From assembly GCA_023265455.1 (NCBI GenBank), contig JAHFTQ010000002.1, forward strand, positions 62,001-126,000: a DNA stretch of 64,000 bases, given 5' to 3'. Below the pieces are notes generated by a model that was not told the origin of the DNA, did not search any database, and saw only the letters and a program-made list of their open reading frames with translations. Made by a program: the position numbers and the translations under genes. Each line of letters begins with the position of its first letter. The stretch's first letter is position 1. This document shows positions 44,243 to 52,674 of the stretch, in pieces. This DNA is from Parachlamydiales bacterium. GTDB taxonomy: Bacteria; Chlamydiota; Chlamydiia; Chlamydiales; Rhabdochlamydiaceae.

Positions 44243-44533
44243 TCAGTCCGTTTGCCGCACCATTTCTCGCATTTTTGCGACTGCAATACTGATAGACGTT
44301 TGCTTGTTAAAACGATTACCGAGTTCTTCAACTCTTCCCATCAAGCTTTGCACAAATATCATCTCATTTGGTGTGATGTTACCTTGATAATTTGTCAGTG
44401 CCGCAGAAATCTGTCCAGAAATTTGTTGCAGCTCATTTACCGCATTTCCGGCTGCTTGAGGGCTTACTCGCCGAAGATTTTCGAGTTGACCAACTCGGAT
44501 TTCAGCGTTTCTTAGTGTTACATTGAGTGCCAT
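44243..44533 (-). CDS. Small helical hypothetical protein
   Basis: A 96-residue, mostly helical soluble protein without Cys or membrane segments, preceded by a strong AAGGAGG ribosome site. Heptad-like spacing (VGQLENLRRV, VNELQQISGQISAAL) suggests a helical bundle. Size and composition would suit a type III needle, chaperone or secreted protein, but nothing specific is recognised. It converges on recO with a 9-base gap; the approximately 230 bases upstream hold no gene. Confidence 0.6.
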   Translation of the reverse strand: MALNVTLRNAEIRVGQLENLRRVSPQAAGNAVNELQQISGQISAALTNYQGNITPNEMIFVQSLMGRVEELGNRFNKQTSISIAVAKMREMVRQTD

Positions 44534-44761
44534 ATGAACCTCCTTAAGTTCGAATTGCTCCTAATTTAACATACTGTTCTCATTTGACGAAAGAGTGGGC
44601 GCAATAAAATTGTTTCTATGTTCGCTGTATCAGTCTTGCGCATTTTTCCTTCGGAGTCAGTAATTTCAACTGTACCGTTTTTAAGTACAGTTGAATAAAT
44701 CTTTCATTTAATGAATTATAAGGCTAAAATCAACGTTGCACGCCGTAACACTTTGGATCAA

Positions 44762-45424
44762 ATGGATGTCTGCCAAGCTATTCGTCTTAGAAAATCCTGC
44801 AGAGCTTTCACAGATCAGGAAGTTAGCCAAGATGTCATTGAGAACATACTAGAGCTGGCTAGATGGGCGCCTTCCGGGGTCAATCATCAGCCTACACAAG
44901 TAGCCGTATTGGGCAAAGAAACAAAAAGCAACCTAGCAAAGCTGCTTGTTGAGAAGCATTCTTTGGGAATTAACCCAAATCCTGATTATATTTTTTGCCC
45001 AAAGGAATGGTCTGAGGTTTATAAAAATCGGCGCAAAGAATGTGGACTCGCATTGTACCAAGCATTGTCCATTTCTCCTGATGACATAGAAGGCAAAAGA
45101 AAACATTGGAGAACCAATTACCATTTTTTTCACGCTCCTGTGGGACTCATTATTTTTCTCGAAAAAAATATGCCCGTGGGCTCTTGGTTAGATGCTGGCA
45201 TGTTCGTGCAAAATATTTTGCTTGCTGCTCAAAGTTTTGGATTGGCGACATGTCCTCAAGCAGCTTTTGCAGAATATCCTGATGTCATACGTGAAGTTTT
45301 AAATTTGGATAATGTAGATATTGTCTGTGGTATCGCTATCGGCTATGAAAACGTCTCTCACTCTCTGAATTCTTATAGAACAAAGCGAAAACCTGTAGAA
45401 GTATTTACTCGATGGTACAGCTGA
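44762..45424 (+). CDS. Nitroreductase-family flavoprotein
   Basis: A 220-residue FMN-dependent oxidoreductase. The start MDVCQAIRLRKSCRAFTD is typical for the family; an ATG at 44711 would add 17 residues without a ribosome site. Motifs: RWAPSGVNHQPTQ (FMN phosphate/ribityl contact), ASLD/WLDAGMFVQNILLAAQSFGLATCP, and a C-terminal GIAIGYEN. It reduces nitro compounds, quinones or similar using NAD(P)H; the natural substrate is unknown. Confidence 0.87.
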   Translation: MDVCQAIRLRKSCRAFTDQEVSQDVIENILELARWAPSGVNHQPTQVAVLGKETKSNLAKLLVEKHSLGINPNPDYIFCPKEWSEVYKNRRKECGLALYQALSISPDDIEGKRKHWRTNYHFFHAPVGLIIFLEKNMPVGSWLDAGMFVQNILLAAQSFGLATCPQAAFAEYPDVIREVLNLDNVDIVCGIAIGYENVSHSLNSYRTKRKPVEVFTRWYS

Positions 45425-45431
45425 AAAAACA

Positions 45432-45459
45432 GAGACATTCTCATTTCTGAGAATGTCTC
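45432..45459 (-). terminator. Terminator of tRNA-Leu (GAG)
   Basis: The stem GAGACATTCTCA / TGAGAATGTCTC is followed, read on the minus strand, by a T run (complement of the A run at 45424-45429). It lies about ten bases beyond the tRNA 3' end. Confidence 0.8.
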
Positions 45460-45467
45460 CGAGAAAA

Positions 45468-45549
45468 TGCGAAAGGTGGGACTCGAACCCACACGAGTTT
45501 CCTCACTACCACCTCAAAGTAGCGCGTCTGCCAATTCCGCCACTCCCGC
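45468..45549 (-). tRNA. tRNA-Leu (GAG)
   Basis: A class II tRNA on the minus strand: acceptor GCGGGAG with CTTTCGC (two G-T pairs), anticodon loop TTGAGGT giving GAG, a long variable arm, T-loop GTTCGAGTC and discriminator A. CCA is not encoded. The following 227 bases to the DUF155 gene are AT-rich with no feature seen. Confidence 0.92.
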
Positions 45550-45776
45550 AAATAAACTTCAGCATCTTAGCTAGACGTGGAAAAGAAATCAATCGGAAAT
45601 GAGAAGGATGTCCCCTTCCCCTTTTTTCTGTTAATTAATGTTATTATTTATAATATTTTTATAAACAGAACTAACAAATGTATTTAGTTATATATAATGT
45701 TAATTTTTATACTAAAAATAAAATTAAAGTTTATCGCGCTTCCCTTTTTAAGACCGATCCGCTATAGTCGCTTTTT

Positions 45777-46571
45777 ATGCGTTGTACCACCTATTGCACG
45801 GCTGCGGCCTACGACATTGCTCGTCTCTTTCAATCCCTACAAAAGTTTGGCTCAGCTCAACTTTTTCGTGACTGCGCCCATATTCTGATTAAAGAAGACC
45901 GCAAGCCCAAAGGTGATATTTTTTATTTCTCCTATGGCTGCGCTGTGCTATGGGGATTTACCGACGAAGAAGAACAGGCCATCTTAGGGGCGCTCAAAGA
46001 ATTTGAAAAAGACTCTTTTCCTAAGCCAGAAATGGATGAATTTACATTCAATTACGGCGAACATATGCGCATTGAGGAGGATGAAATCACCCTCCAGAGT
46101 AAAAATACTCTGACTAAGCTTGCGATCTCGTATGGTCTTGCTCAGTCGGTCAAATTGACCACGTTTGAAGAGACCATTCAAAAAACCATCGATAATACAA
46201 AACATCTCCCTCAAGACCTATCGACTAAGGGGAAAATCTCAATGTCTCGGCGAGACATTTCCCGAAAGATGGGAGAGCTTTTCATCGAGCGTAACTTTAT
46301 TAACCTCCATTCCGAGACCCTCGATACTCCTGAATTTTTTTGGAACTACCCTGAACTCGAACCTTTCTACCGCCGTACCTCTCACTACCTCGATGTTGCA
46401 AAAAGAGTTGAAGTCCTCAACAAGCGGCTAGGCGTGGTTCATGAACTCTTTGAAATCTTAAGCGGTGAACTCAATCATCAACATTCCTCTCGCCTCGAAT
46501 GGACCATCATCATTTTGATCTTCATCGAAATCATCATCGTCATTTTACGCGACTTATTTCGGATCATTTGA
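45777..46571 (+). CDS. DUF155/RMD1-family protein
   Basis: A 264-residue protein of the DUF155 (Rmd1/YagE) family: the N-terminal YDIARLF, FYFSYGCAVLWGFTDEEE, then ITLQSKNTLTKLAISYGLAQSVKLTTFE and a C-terminal membrane helix (about residues 242-258, WTIIILIFIEIIIV) form the usual pattern. Eukaryotic relatives are mitochondrial proteins linked to translation or cell division; the bacterial role is unknown. The stop overlaps the TTG start of yidD. Confidence 0.8.
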   Translation: MRCTTYCTAAAYDIARLFQSLQKFGSAQLFRDCAHILIKEDRKPKGDIFYFSYGCAVLWGFTDEEEQAILGALKEFEKDSFPKPEMDEFTFNYGEHMRIEEDEITLQSKNTLTKLAISYGLAQSVKLTTFEETIQKTIDNTKHLPQDLSTKGKISMSRRDISRKMGELFIERNFINLHSETLDTPEFFWNYPELEPFYRRTSHYLDVAKRVEVLNKRLGVVHELFEILSGELNHQHSSRLEWTIIILIFIEIIIVILRDLFRII

Positions 46572-46786
46572 AAATTTTAAGGGCTTTTTTTTTATTTCTC
46601 ATCTGGCTCTACCGATGGACGATCAGTCCTGTCATTGGAAATCACTGCCGTTTTTTCCCCACCTGCTCGCATTATGCCGAGCAAGCTCTGCGCAAGCATG
46701 GCCCTTTCCGAGGTCTTTGGTTAACTCTTCGACGAATCTGCCGCTGTAACCCTTGGCACCCTGGCGGTCCCGACTCCGTTCCATAA
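46568..46786 (+). CDS. yidD: Membrane protein insertion efficiency factor YidD
   Basis: A 72-residue protein with an amphipathic N-terminus (FLIWLYRWTISPVIG) and the family motif CRFFPTCSHYAEQAL, then RRICRCNPWHPGGPD. It aids YidC-dependent insertion in other bacteria. The start is a TTG at 46568 that overlaps the previous stop; upstream in-frame ATGs lie within the DUF155 gene and would add an unrelated leader. YidC is not next to it. Confidence 0.9.
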   Translation: MKILRAFFLFLIWLYRWTISPVIGNHCRFFPTCSHYAEQALRKHGPFRGLWLTLRRICRCNPWHPGGPDSVP

Positions 46787-46840
46787 AAGTGACAGATTTG
46801 TCACTTTTATGTGAAAAAAAGTGACAAATCTGTCACTTTT
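46785..46840. promoter_or_regulatory. Paired inverted repeats GTGACA-GATT-TGTCAC
   Basis: Two copies of AAAAGTGACAnATnTGTCACTTTT (46785-46808 and 46817-46840), each a palindrome and together an inverted repeat. They overlap the yidD stop and end 16 bases before the DUF4143 ATPase ATG. Either copy can terminate yidD; two symmetric copies beside a start could also be an operator. Confidence 0.6.
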
Positions 46841-46856
46841 TGCTAATATTAGGCTT

Positions 46857-48179
46857 ATGAAGCGCAAAATGATGGCCAGGCTACTCCAATGGAAACAAGA
46901 AAAACACCGTAAACCACTCTTGCTCAAAGGGGTACGCCAGGTAGGCAAGACCCACCTATTAAAAGGGTTCGGCAAGCTCCACTTTCCTCAGCTCCATTAC
47001 TTCAATTTTGAAAAACAGCCAGATCTAGCTAAAATCTTCGATCCTGACCTAGTCCCTCAAAGAATTTTAAATGAACTAAGCTTCCATCAAGATCGCCCTA
47101 TCCATGTGGGGAAAGATCTTGTTGTTTTTGATGAAATCCAAGAATGTCCCCAAGCATTAACCAGCTTGAAGTATTTTCAAGAAGACTGTCCTGAGCTACA
47201 TCTCTGCGGGGCAGGATCTCTGTTAGGGCTTCATTTAAGTCCCTCGTCTTTCCCTGTGGGAAAGGTGACCTTTGAAACTTTATATCCTCTCTCTTTTGAA
47301 GAATTTTTAATGGCACTTGGGGATAAATCTTTGCCGATTCTGGAGAAATTGACCTCAAAAGATACTATCCCTGAGATTGTACATGAACATTTGTGGGAAC
47401 AGCTCAAACGGTATTTTATCGTAGGGGGTTTGCCAGAAGCTGTTGCGACGTATTGTGAAAATCAAGACCATCTGTTTGAAGCCTTTTCCCTTGTAAGGAA
47501 AAAACAAGATGATCTGGTGAACTCCTACTATGCAGATATCGCAAAACATGCAGGAAAAGTGAATGCGATGCACATTGACCGCGTCTTTCGATCAGTGCCC
47601 GCGCAACTGAGCCATGTGCAAGATGGCACAGTGGCTAGGTTTAAATTCAAAGGAGTCGTTCCAGGGATCACACATTATGATCGATTAGCTGGTGCTATCG
47701 ACTGGCTGGAAGCGACGGGACTGGTCATTAAAGTTCCTATCGTCAATACAGGCTACCTGCCCTTCAAAGGATATTCGAAGGAAAACTTCTTTAAACTATT
47801 GCTCTTTGATGTGGGTATTCTTGGAAATATGAGCGGCATTTCTCCTAAAACTCTTCTGGATGCCGATTACGGTAGCTACAAAGGATATTTTGCTGAAAAT
47901 TTCGTTGCTCAAGAACTCATAAGCGCAGGAAATCCCTCACTCTTCACTTGGCAGGAACAGCAAGCAGAGATTGAATTTCTCATGGAGATCGAAGGAAAGG
48001 CCATTCCGATTGAAGTCAAATCAGGACTATCCACAAAAGCGAAAAGCTTGAAACTCTTCGCAGAGAAGTACAACCCGCCTTATCAAGCCATTTTTAGTGG
48101 CTGTCCTTTACAAGCACGTCCCAGTGAGAAATTGCGGTACTATCCGCTATATCTTACAGGATGGTTCCCTCTCTCTTAG
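46857..48179 (+). CDS. AAA ATPase with DUF4143 domain
   Basis: A 440-residue protein: an N-terminal AAA_14 ATPase with Walker A GVRQVGKTHLL (about residue 20) and Walker B LVVFDEIQE, and a C-terminal DUF4143 region (about 200-440) ending with a PD-(D/E)XK-like AEIEFLMEIEGKAIPIEVKSG. Such proteins are common, often horizontally spread and copied several times in amoeba-associated bacteria; the function is unknown. ATG 46857 is preferred over one 12 codons upstream that lies in the inverted repeats. Confidence 0.85.
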   Translation: MKRKMMARLLQWKQEKHRKPLLLKGVRQVGKTHLLKGFGKLHFPQLHYFNFEKQPDLAKIFDPDLVPQRILNELSFHQDRPIHVGKDLVVFDEIQECPQALTSLKYFQEDCPELHLCGAGSLLGLHLSPSSFPVGKVTFETLYPLSFEEFLMALGDKSLPILEKLTSKDTIPEIVHEHLWEQLKRYFIVGGLPEAVATYCENQDHLFEAFSLVRKKQDDLVNSYYADIAKHAGKVNAMHIDRVFRSVPAQLSHVQDGTVARFKFKGVVPGITHYDRLAGAIDWLEATGLVIKVPIVNTGYLPFKGYSKENFFKLLLFDVGILGNMSGISPKTLLDADYGSYKGYFAENFVAQELISAGNPSLFTWQEQQAEIEFLMEIEGKAIPIEVKSGLSTKAKSLKLFAEKYNPPYQAIFSGCPLQARPSEKLRYYPLYLTGWFPLS

Positions 48180-48199
48180 GAAAATCAGAAAAAAATCTC

Positions 48200-48691
48200 C
48201 TAAAGTTTAGCGTGCAAATGCGCGAGTTTTCTAGCAACGTAGAGACTGACTTTTCCGTCTTCTATTAACAGTTTTTCTGCCCACCTGCAAAGTTCCTCTT
48301 GTTCAGAAGTAAGTCCGGAAGTTTTTTGGCTCATGAGTTCTGAGATAAGGTCTTCCAGTATGACATTCAAATTGAAATTACCGCGGATCTGGGGCTCATC
48401 CAAAAGGGAAATAAAGAGGTTAATGTACCGATCTTTGGAAGGGCTCGGAAGAACGGAAGATTCCAGAAGGATCCGGGTGGTGTAGTTGGGAGTGTATTTC
48501 TCGATAAGTTGCTTATCAACAGGACAGAGTTTATCATGGAGTAAACATTTGAGGACTGTCTCTTCATTTAAGATATGTCCGCAAGGAATGAGAGTCACAG
48601 CTTTTGTCATGAGCTCTCCAGAGACGGGATCATGAAGTTTTTTCAAGCTGTTGGCTTGAACATGTGACTGCATACTAGGGACAATTGCCAT
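48200..48691 (-). CDS. U-box domain protein (E3 ubiquitin ligase-like)
   Basis: A 163-residue protein. Residues about 17-78 match a U-box: LHDPVSGELMTKAVTLIPCGH, then ILNEETVLKCLLHDKLCPVD and IPN-like YTPNYTTRILLE, the usual order D-P-x-t/s-G-e-l-M ... p-x-G-H ... C-P. U-boxes bind E2 enzymes in eukaryotes without zinc. The C-terminal 80 residues are helical and probably bind a substrate. In a bacterium this is most likely an effector that works with host ubiquitin enzymes, as with known U-box effectors of other intracellular bacteria. AAGGA precedes the ATG. No secretion signal is visible by eye. Confidence 0.82.
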   Translation of the reverse strand: MAIVPSMQSHVQANSLKKLHDPVSGELMTKAVTLIPCGHILNEETVLKCLLHDKLCPVDKQLIEKYTPNYTTRILLESSVLPSPSKDRYINLFISLLDEPQIRGNFNLNVILEDLISELMSQKTSGLTSEQEELCRWAEKLLIEDGKVSLYVARKLAHLHAKL

Positions 48692-48741
48692 AAGAATCCT
48701 TGTAGGGTTAAGTTATGGGCATATTTTGCATCCAGAAAAAA

Positions 48742-50346
48742 TTAAATGCAATCCTGCACGATTTGGCGATCATCAAATGGAAAAGTTTGATCACCGAAGA
48801 GTTGATAGGTCTCATGTCCTTTGCCTGCAATTAAGACAAGATCTTCGGGCTTTGCCAGATTTAAAGCTTGATGGATGGCACGCTTCCGATCGAGCTCGAC
48901 GGTGTACCGATCGCGAGTTTTGAATCCGGCGATCACTTGCCGTGCAATCTCTTGGGGATCTTCACCGCGTGGATTGTCGTTGGTCACAATGGTAAAGTCG
49001 GATAGAGTTTCTGCAATCGCGGCCATCTGGGGTCTTTTTTGAACATCCCGGTTGCCACCGCAGCCAAAGACGGTGATCAACCGTCCCTCTTTAATTTCTC
49101 GAAGTGTTTGAAGAACATTTTTGAGGGCATCTGGCTTGTGGGCATAATCGACAAACACCTGAAGCTGACGCGGGTTGGGCACACGTTCAAGACGCCCGGG
49201 CACTCCTGCAAAATGACGTAGCGCCTCAGCAATTTTTTGTAAGCTCATTCCCTGACTTAAAACGGCTCCGGCTGCAGCGAGGATATTATAGATGTTAAAG
49301 CGGCCGATTAAAGAGGTTTTGAAGAGCGCCTTCTCCCCTTTCCATAGGACTTGAAATTGCATGCCGCGGGAAGAGAGTTCAAGATCAGTGGCAACAAGTT
49401 CGAATTTAGGGTCTGTTAAACAATAAAGTAACCCATGTCGCGGCGCCAAAGCCCCGGGGTTGGGCGATTGGAAATGGGGTTGTATCTCCGATACTACCCC
49501 CATTTCCAATCGCCCAACCGCGGGAGCTTTCGCGCTAGCGAAATGGGTTACTTTATTGTTTAACAGACCCTTAGGATCAAGACCATAGCGGAGGATTTGC
49601 GCAGGTGTATCTTGGATCATCACGGAAGACCACGGATCATCGCCATTGACAAGAGCGATGCTCTGAGGAGAAAGATCTTTGAACATTTGTGCTTTTGTAG
49701 CGCCGTACTCTTCCATAGAGCTGTGATAATCAAGGTGGTCTTGTGAGAGATTGGTAAATACTCCGACTCGGAGGGGAATTCCTTCAACTCTTTTTTGATC
49801 AATTGCATGCGAGGAAATCTCCATTGCAACGGACCCGCATCCTTCAGCTACCATCTCGTGAAAAAGGCTGAGCACCGTCACCAAATCAGGTGTTGTCAGG
49901 GTCGCAGGAAGAATTTTTTTTCCGGTCATCCAGGAGACCCCGCCGATGAGGCCACAAGGATGGCCGACAGATTCGAGAAAATGCCTAATCAAAAATGTCG
50001 TCGTTGTTTTCCCGCTTGTTCCCGTTACTCCATAGACTGTAAGACGAGAAGCCGGATTGTGATAAAAGCGGTGGGCAAGCCTAGGCTCTAGCGCATTGAC
50101 ATCAGGATGGATGATTTGGGTGACAGAAAGAAACGGATCGAACGTATCGGTCAGAATGGCAGAGGCACCCGCAGCAATGGCTTCTGGAATATACTTGTGA
50201 CCATTGCCAGTTTTTCCTCGTTTGGCAAGAAATAGCGTTCCAGGACCTACAGCCTTGGAGTTAGCGGTGATAGAGGTAATGACAGTTTCCTTACTGCCTT
50301 TCCAAGTGAGTTCATCGATTTCTTTAAAAAGTGATTTAAGCTTCAT
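48742..50346 (-). CDS. murE: UDP-MurNAc-tripeptide synthetase with in-frame repeat insertion
   Basis: A 534-residue Mur ligase that adds meso-diaminopimelate to UDP-MurNAc-L-Ala-D-Glu. ATP-binding GVTGTSGKTTTT (about residue 107), the carbamoylated-Lys region, EISSHAIDQKRV, the central domain and the DAP-recognition motif NDNPRGEDP are intact. Residues about 260-313 are not Mur-like: they are encoded by a palindromic element inserted in frame at 49409-49570 (separate entry). Without it the sequence reads RYGLDPKFELVATDLELSS, normal for MurE. The insertion point is at the end of the central domain, likely a surface loop, so activity may be kept. Its start overlaps the PBP stop by four bases. 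Confidence 0.93.
   Translation of the reverse strand: MKLKSLFKEIDELTWKGSKETVITSITANSKAVGPGTLFLAKRGKTGNGHKYIPEAIAAGASAILTDTFDPFLSVTQIIHPDVNALEPRLAHRFYHNPASRLTVYGVTGTSGKTTTTFLIRHFLESVGHPCGLIGGVSWMTGKKILPATLTTPDLVTVLSLFHEMVAEGCGSVAMEISSHAIDQKRVEGIPLRVGVFTNLSQDHLDYHSSMEEYGATKAQMFKDLSPQSIALVNGDDPWSSVMIQDTPAQILRYGLDPKGLLNNKVTHFASAKAPAVGRLEMGVVSEIQPHFQSPNPGALAPRHGLLYCLTDPKFELVATDLELSSRGMQFQVLWKGEKALFKTSLIGRFNIYNILAAAGAVLSQGMSLQKIAEALRHFAGVPGRLERVPNPRQLQVFVDYAHKPDALKNVLQTLREIKEGRLITVFGCGGNRDVQKRPQMAAIAETLSDFTIVTNDNPRGEDPQEIARQVIAGFKTRDRYTVELDRKRAIHQALNLAKPEDLVLIAGKGHETYQLFGDQTFPFDDRQIVQDCI
49409..49570. mobile_element. Palindromic element inserted in frame in murE (family D)
   Basis: A 162-base palindrome: perfect 28-base arms at 49409-49436 and 49543-49570 (beginning GGGTCTGTTAAACAATAAAG), and a second perfect 22-base pair at 49458-49479 / 49498-49519. 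TTA directly flanks both ends as a 3-base duplication. 162 plus 3 is 165, a multiple of three, and no stop codon occurs in the murE frame, so the element is translated. The encoded segment is the 54-55 residues that MurE lacks elsewhere. Confidence 0.92.
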
Positions 50347-52304
50347 TTACGGTTCCACTGGTCGTAGAGGGCTTTGAGTTTTTGCATCTCTGGAGCCCAA
50401 GCGTCATTTTTGGGATCATCGGGAGTAACACCTAGGTATTGAAGTGCCTTAAGGCCAATGGCACTAAAGCAAGGGGCTGCGCAGGCGCCTCCCAGTTGGT
50501 TTTTTCCCACACCGGGGGTGTATTTATACTCAGGCTCATCAATGGCGATCAGTAAGACAAAGCGAGGATTAACGGCGGGAGCATAGCCGAGAAATGTCGA
50601 AATATGATTTTTTTTGGAGTAGATGCCATTAATAACTTTTTCTGTGGTGCCGGTTTTGCCAGCTTCGGTGTAGCCGGTAATGTCTGCGCGGCGAGCAGAC
50701 CCTCCCAGCTTCGTCGTAAATCGCATGGCTGTGGCAAGCTCCGAAACCAGCTCGGGCTCTAAGATGCGCTGAGGAGCCTGGGGAGTGGTATTGTCGACGA
50801 GGACTTCGCCATCTTTTTTCACGATCTTGCGAACGAGCTTGGGTTTGACGGCAAACCCCCCATTGGCAAAGGTGGCGTAGACAGACATCATCTGAAGACT
50901 ATTGACCAAAATATTATGTCCCATGGCCAGAGAATAGGGGGTCGCTTTGGACCACTCCAGCGTCCCATTGGGATGTTTTTTTCCCAGTTTTGGCAAAAGA
51001 CCGCTGCTTTCTGCTCCGAGTTCTATCCCTGTTTTTTTTCCAAACCCGAAAAGCTCTGAAAGAGTGTCGCGATACCAAGTCTCTCCGAGAGTCTCAATGA
51101 TCCTCTGAACCATCCGGGCCACATAGATGTTGGACGATTTTTGAATCGCCATATACATATTGAGGTAGGGATGGAATGCCCCTAGCTCTTTGAGAGGCTT
51201 TCGTCTTCCGGGAAATTGACTGTTTGCTGTTGGAACCTTCTCATGAGGAAAAAATAGAGGCGGCTTTCCTCGCTTTTTAAGCTCGGCATTAGCCTTTAAA
51301 CAAACCGCCATTGTGATTGGCTTAAACGTGGAACCCGGCTCATAGGGGTCTGTCAGAGCCTTGACTTTTGTGAACTGCTCTTTTTTGGGATCGTTGAAAT
51401 AATTTCGGTAGTTCCCGGGCTCAAAAAACGGATATTGGGCCCATGCTAAAATCTCTCCTGTATGAGGATCCATCATGATCGCCCAGCCTGCAGCTGCATT
51501 CGCATTCTTAACAGCTTTGGCAATCTCGTCTTCTGCAATAGCTTGCAAGTGGTGATTGATCGTCAAGTAGACATCGGCGCCATGCTGAGGAGCCTTCGTG
51601 ACCGTCCCCATTTCAATTGCTTGTCGAGGAGAGCGTAAGATGACCCTTTTTCCATCTTCTCCTTTCAAATACCGATTCAGCGACAGTTCGAGGCCGCCTG
51701 TGGGAATACACTGATGCGTTGTTGCATCACGCTCAGCCCTAACAGTGTGTAAAATTTGCCCTAGAAGTTTGCCAAAGGGGTATGACCGTTTATAGTCCTG
51801 CACAAAAAAAAGCGCATTGCGTGGGAGTTTGTGGGATTTTGCGTAGGGCTGCCACCACTTCACAATTTGATCGTGCATCTCCCTTGTCATCCACAGCACT
51901 AGCTTACGGCTGCGGCTTTTTTTCTTGAGTTGCAGCTCCAACTTCCCTTTGTCAGCGCTATTCAGTTGCAGAATTCGCTGCAATCTTTGAACGACTTCTC
52001 CATGAAGACGATCAGGAATCGCTTGGGGATCGGCATACAGATGAAAGCGCGGAACATCGATGACAAAAGGCTGGGGTTTCTCAGGATGGCCTTTTTTGAC
52101 TGCAGTGTTAGAATAGAAGATACCCCTGCAATACGGTTCTGTGAGCACCAGTCGGTGCTGCCGGTGGGCGGTGCGCTGCCATTTGTTTCCCTCAACGATT
52201 TGGATTTTGTAAAACTGGATCACAAGAAGGGAAAATAAAAAAAACAAAATGAGGGCAACATAAACCAATAGACGACGATCAGACGAGGTAGGAGCTTGAG
52301 ACAT
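50343..52304 (-). CDS. ftsI: Penicillin-binding protein (PBP2/FtsI class, pbp3 type)
   Basis: A 653-residue class B PBP with one N-terminal membrane anchor (about 10-30). The transpeptidase motifs are SxxK in EPGSTFKPITM, SxN in KSSNIYVARM and KTG in EAGKTGTTEKV. It cross-links peptidoglycan at the division septum in chlamydiae, where FtsZ is absent; the place beside murE and rsmH fits CT270 (pbp3). It overlaps murE by four bases and follows the FtsL-like gene after nine. Confidence 0.92.
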   Translation of the reverse strand: MSQAPTSSDRRLLVYVALILFFLFSLLVIQFYKIQIVEGNKWQRTAHRQHRLVLTEPYCRGIFYSNTAVKKGHPEKPQPFVIDVPRFHLYADPQAIPDRLHGEVVQRLQRILQLNSADKGKLELQLKKKSRSRKLVLWMTREMHDQIVKWWQPYAKSHKLPRNALFFVQDYKRSYPFGKLLGQILHTVRAERDATTHQCIPTGGLELSLNRYLKGEDGKRVILRSPRQAIEMGTVTKAPQHGADVYLTINHHLQAIAEDEIAKAVKNANAAAGWAIMMDPHTGEILAWAQYPFFEPGNYRNYFNDPKKEQFTKVKALTDPYEPGSTFKPITMAVCLKANAELKKRGKPPLFFPHEKVPTANSQFPGRRKPLKELGAFHPYLNMYMAIQKSSNIYVARMVQRIIETLGETWYRDTLSELFGFGKKTGIELGAESSGLLPKLGKKHPNGTLEWSKATPYSLAMGHNILVNSLQMMSVYATFANGGFAVKPKLVRKIVKKDGEVLVDNTTPQAPQRILEPELVSELATAMRFTTKLGGSARRADITGYTEAGKTGTTEKVINGIYSKKNHISTFLGYAPAVNPRFVLLIAIDEPEYKYTPGVGKNQLGGACAAPCFSAIGLKALQYLGVTPDDPKNDAWAPEMQKLKALYDQWNRK

Positions 52305-52313
52305 AAATTAAAC

Positions 52314-52670
52314 TTAAGGCTTTGCGCCGATGAAAATCGCTTTTGCGGGTTCTTTTGATAGCGGAGCCTTCGGCGCTTCCCATTGTAGCGCAAGACCTTC
52401 CTTTAACGTAAGGATTTCTTCTGCAAAGGGAAATTTTAAATGGGAATAGACGGGCTGAGTCGCTAATGCCCATAAATGCTCAGGGTTTTCAAAACATTCG
52501 ATTTGATACTCGAGGTTGGCATTAACTTCACGAACTGCCTGAATCTCTTTCGTTAGCTTTGGAAGCTTCATTTTCAGCTCTGCGCACCGATTTTGCTGAT
52601 TCAGATAAGAATACAGGCAAAAGCTGCAGCACAAGAGACAAAAGAAAATACGAAAGAAGATACCACTCAT
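52314..52670 (-). CDS. FtsL-like membrane coiled-coil protein
   Basis: A 118-residue protein from the ATG at 52670 (AAAGGA ahead), with one N-terminal membrane helix (about residues 4-22, rich in Phe, Leu and Cys), then a coiled coil (CAELKMKLPKLTKEIQAVREVNANLEYQIE) and a short C-terminal part with PEHLWALA. Size, topology and position between rsmH and the PBP gene are those of FtsL; sequence identity alone would not prove it. C. trachomatis CT271 is the positional match. Confidence 0.75.
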   Translation of the reverse strand: MSGIFFRIFFCLLCCSFCLYSYLNQQNRCAELKMKLPKLTKEIQAVREVNANLEYQIECFENPEHLWALATQPVYSHLKFPFAEEILTLKEGLALQWEAPKAPLSKEPAKAIFIGAKP

Positions 52671-52674
52671 TGCA

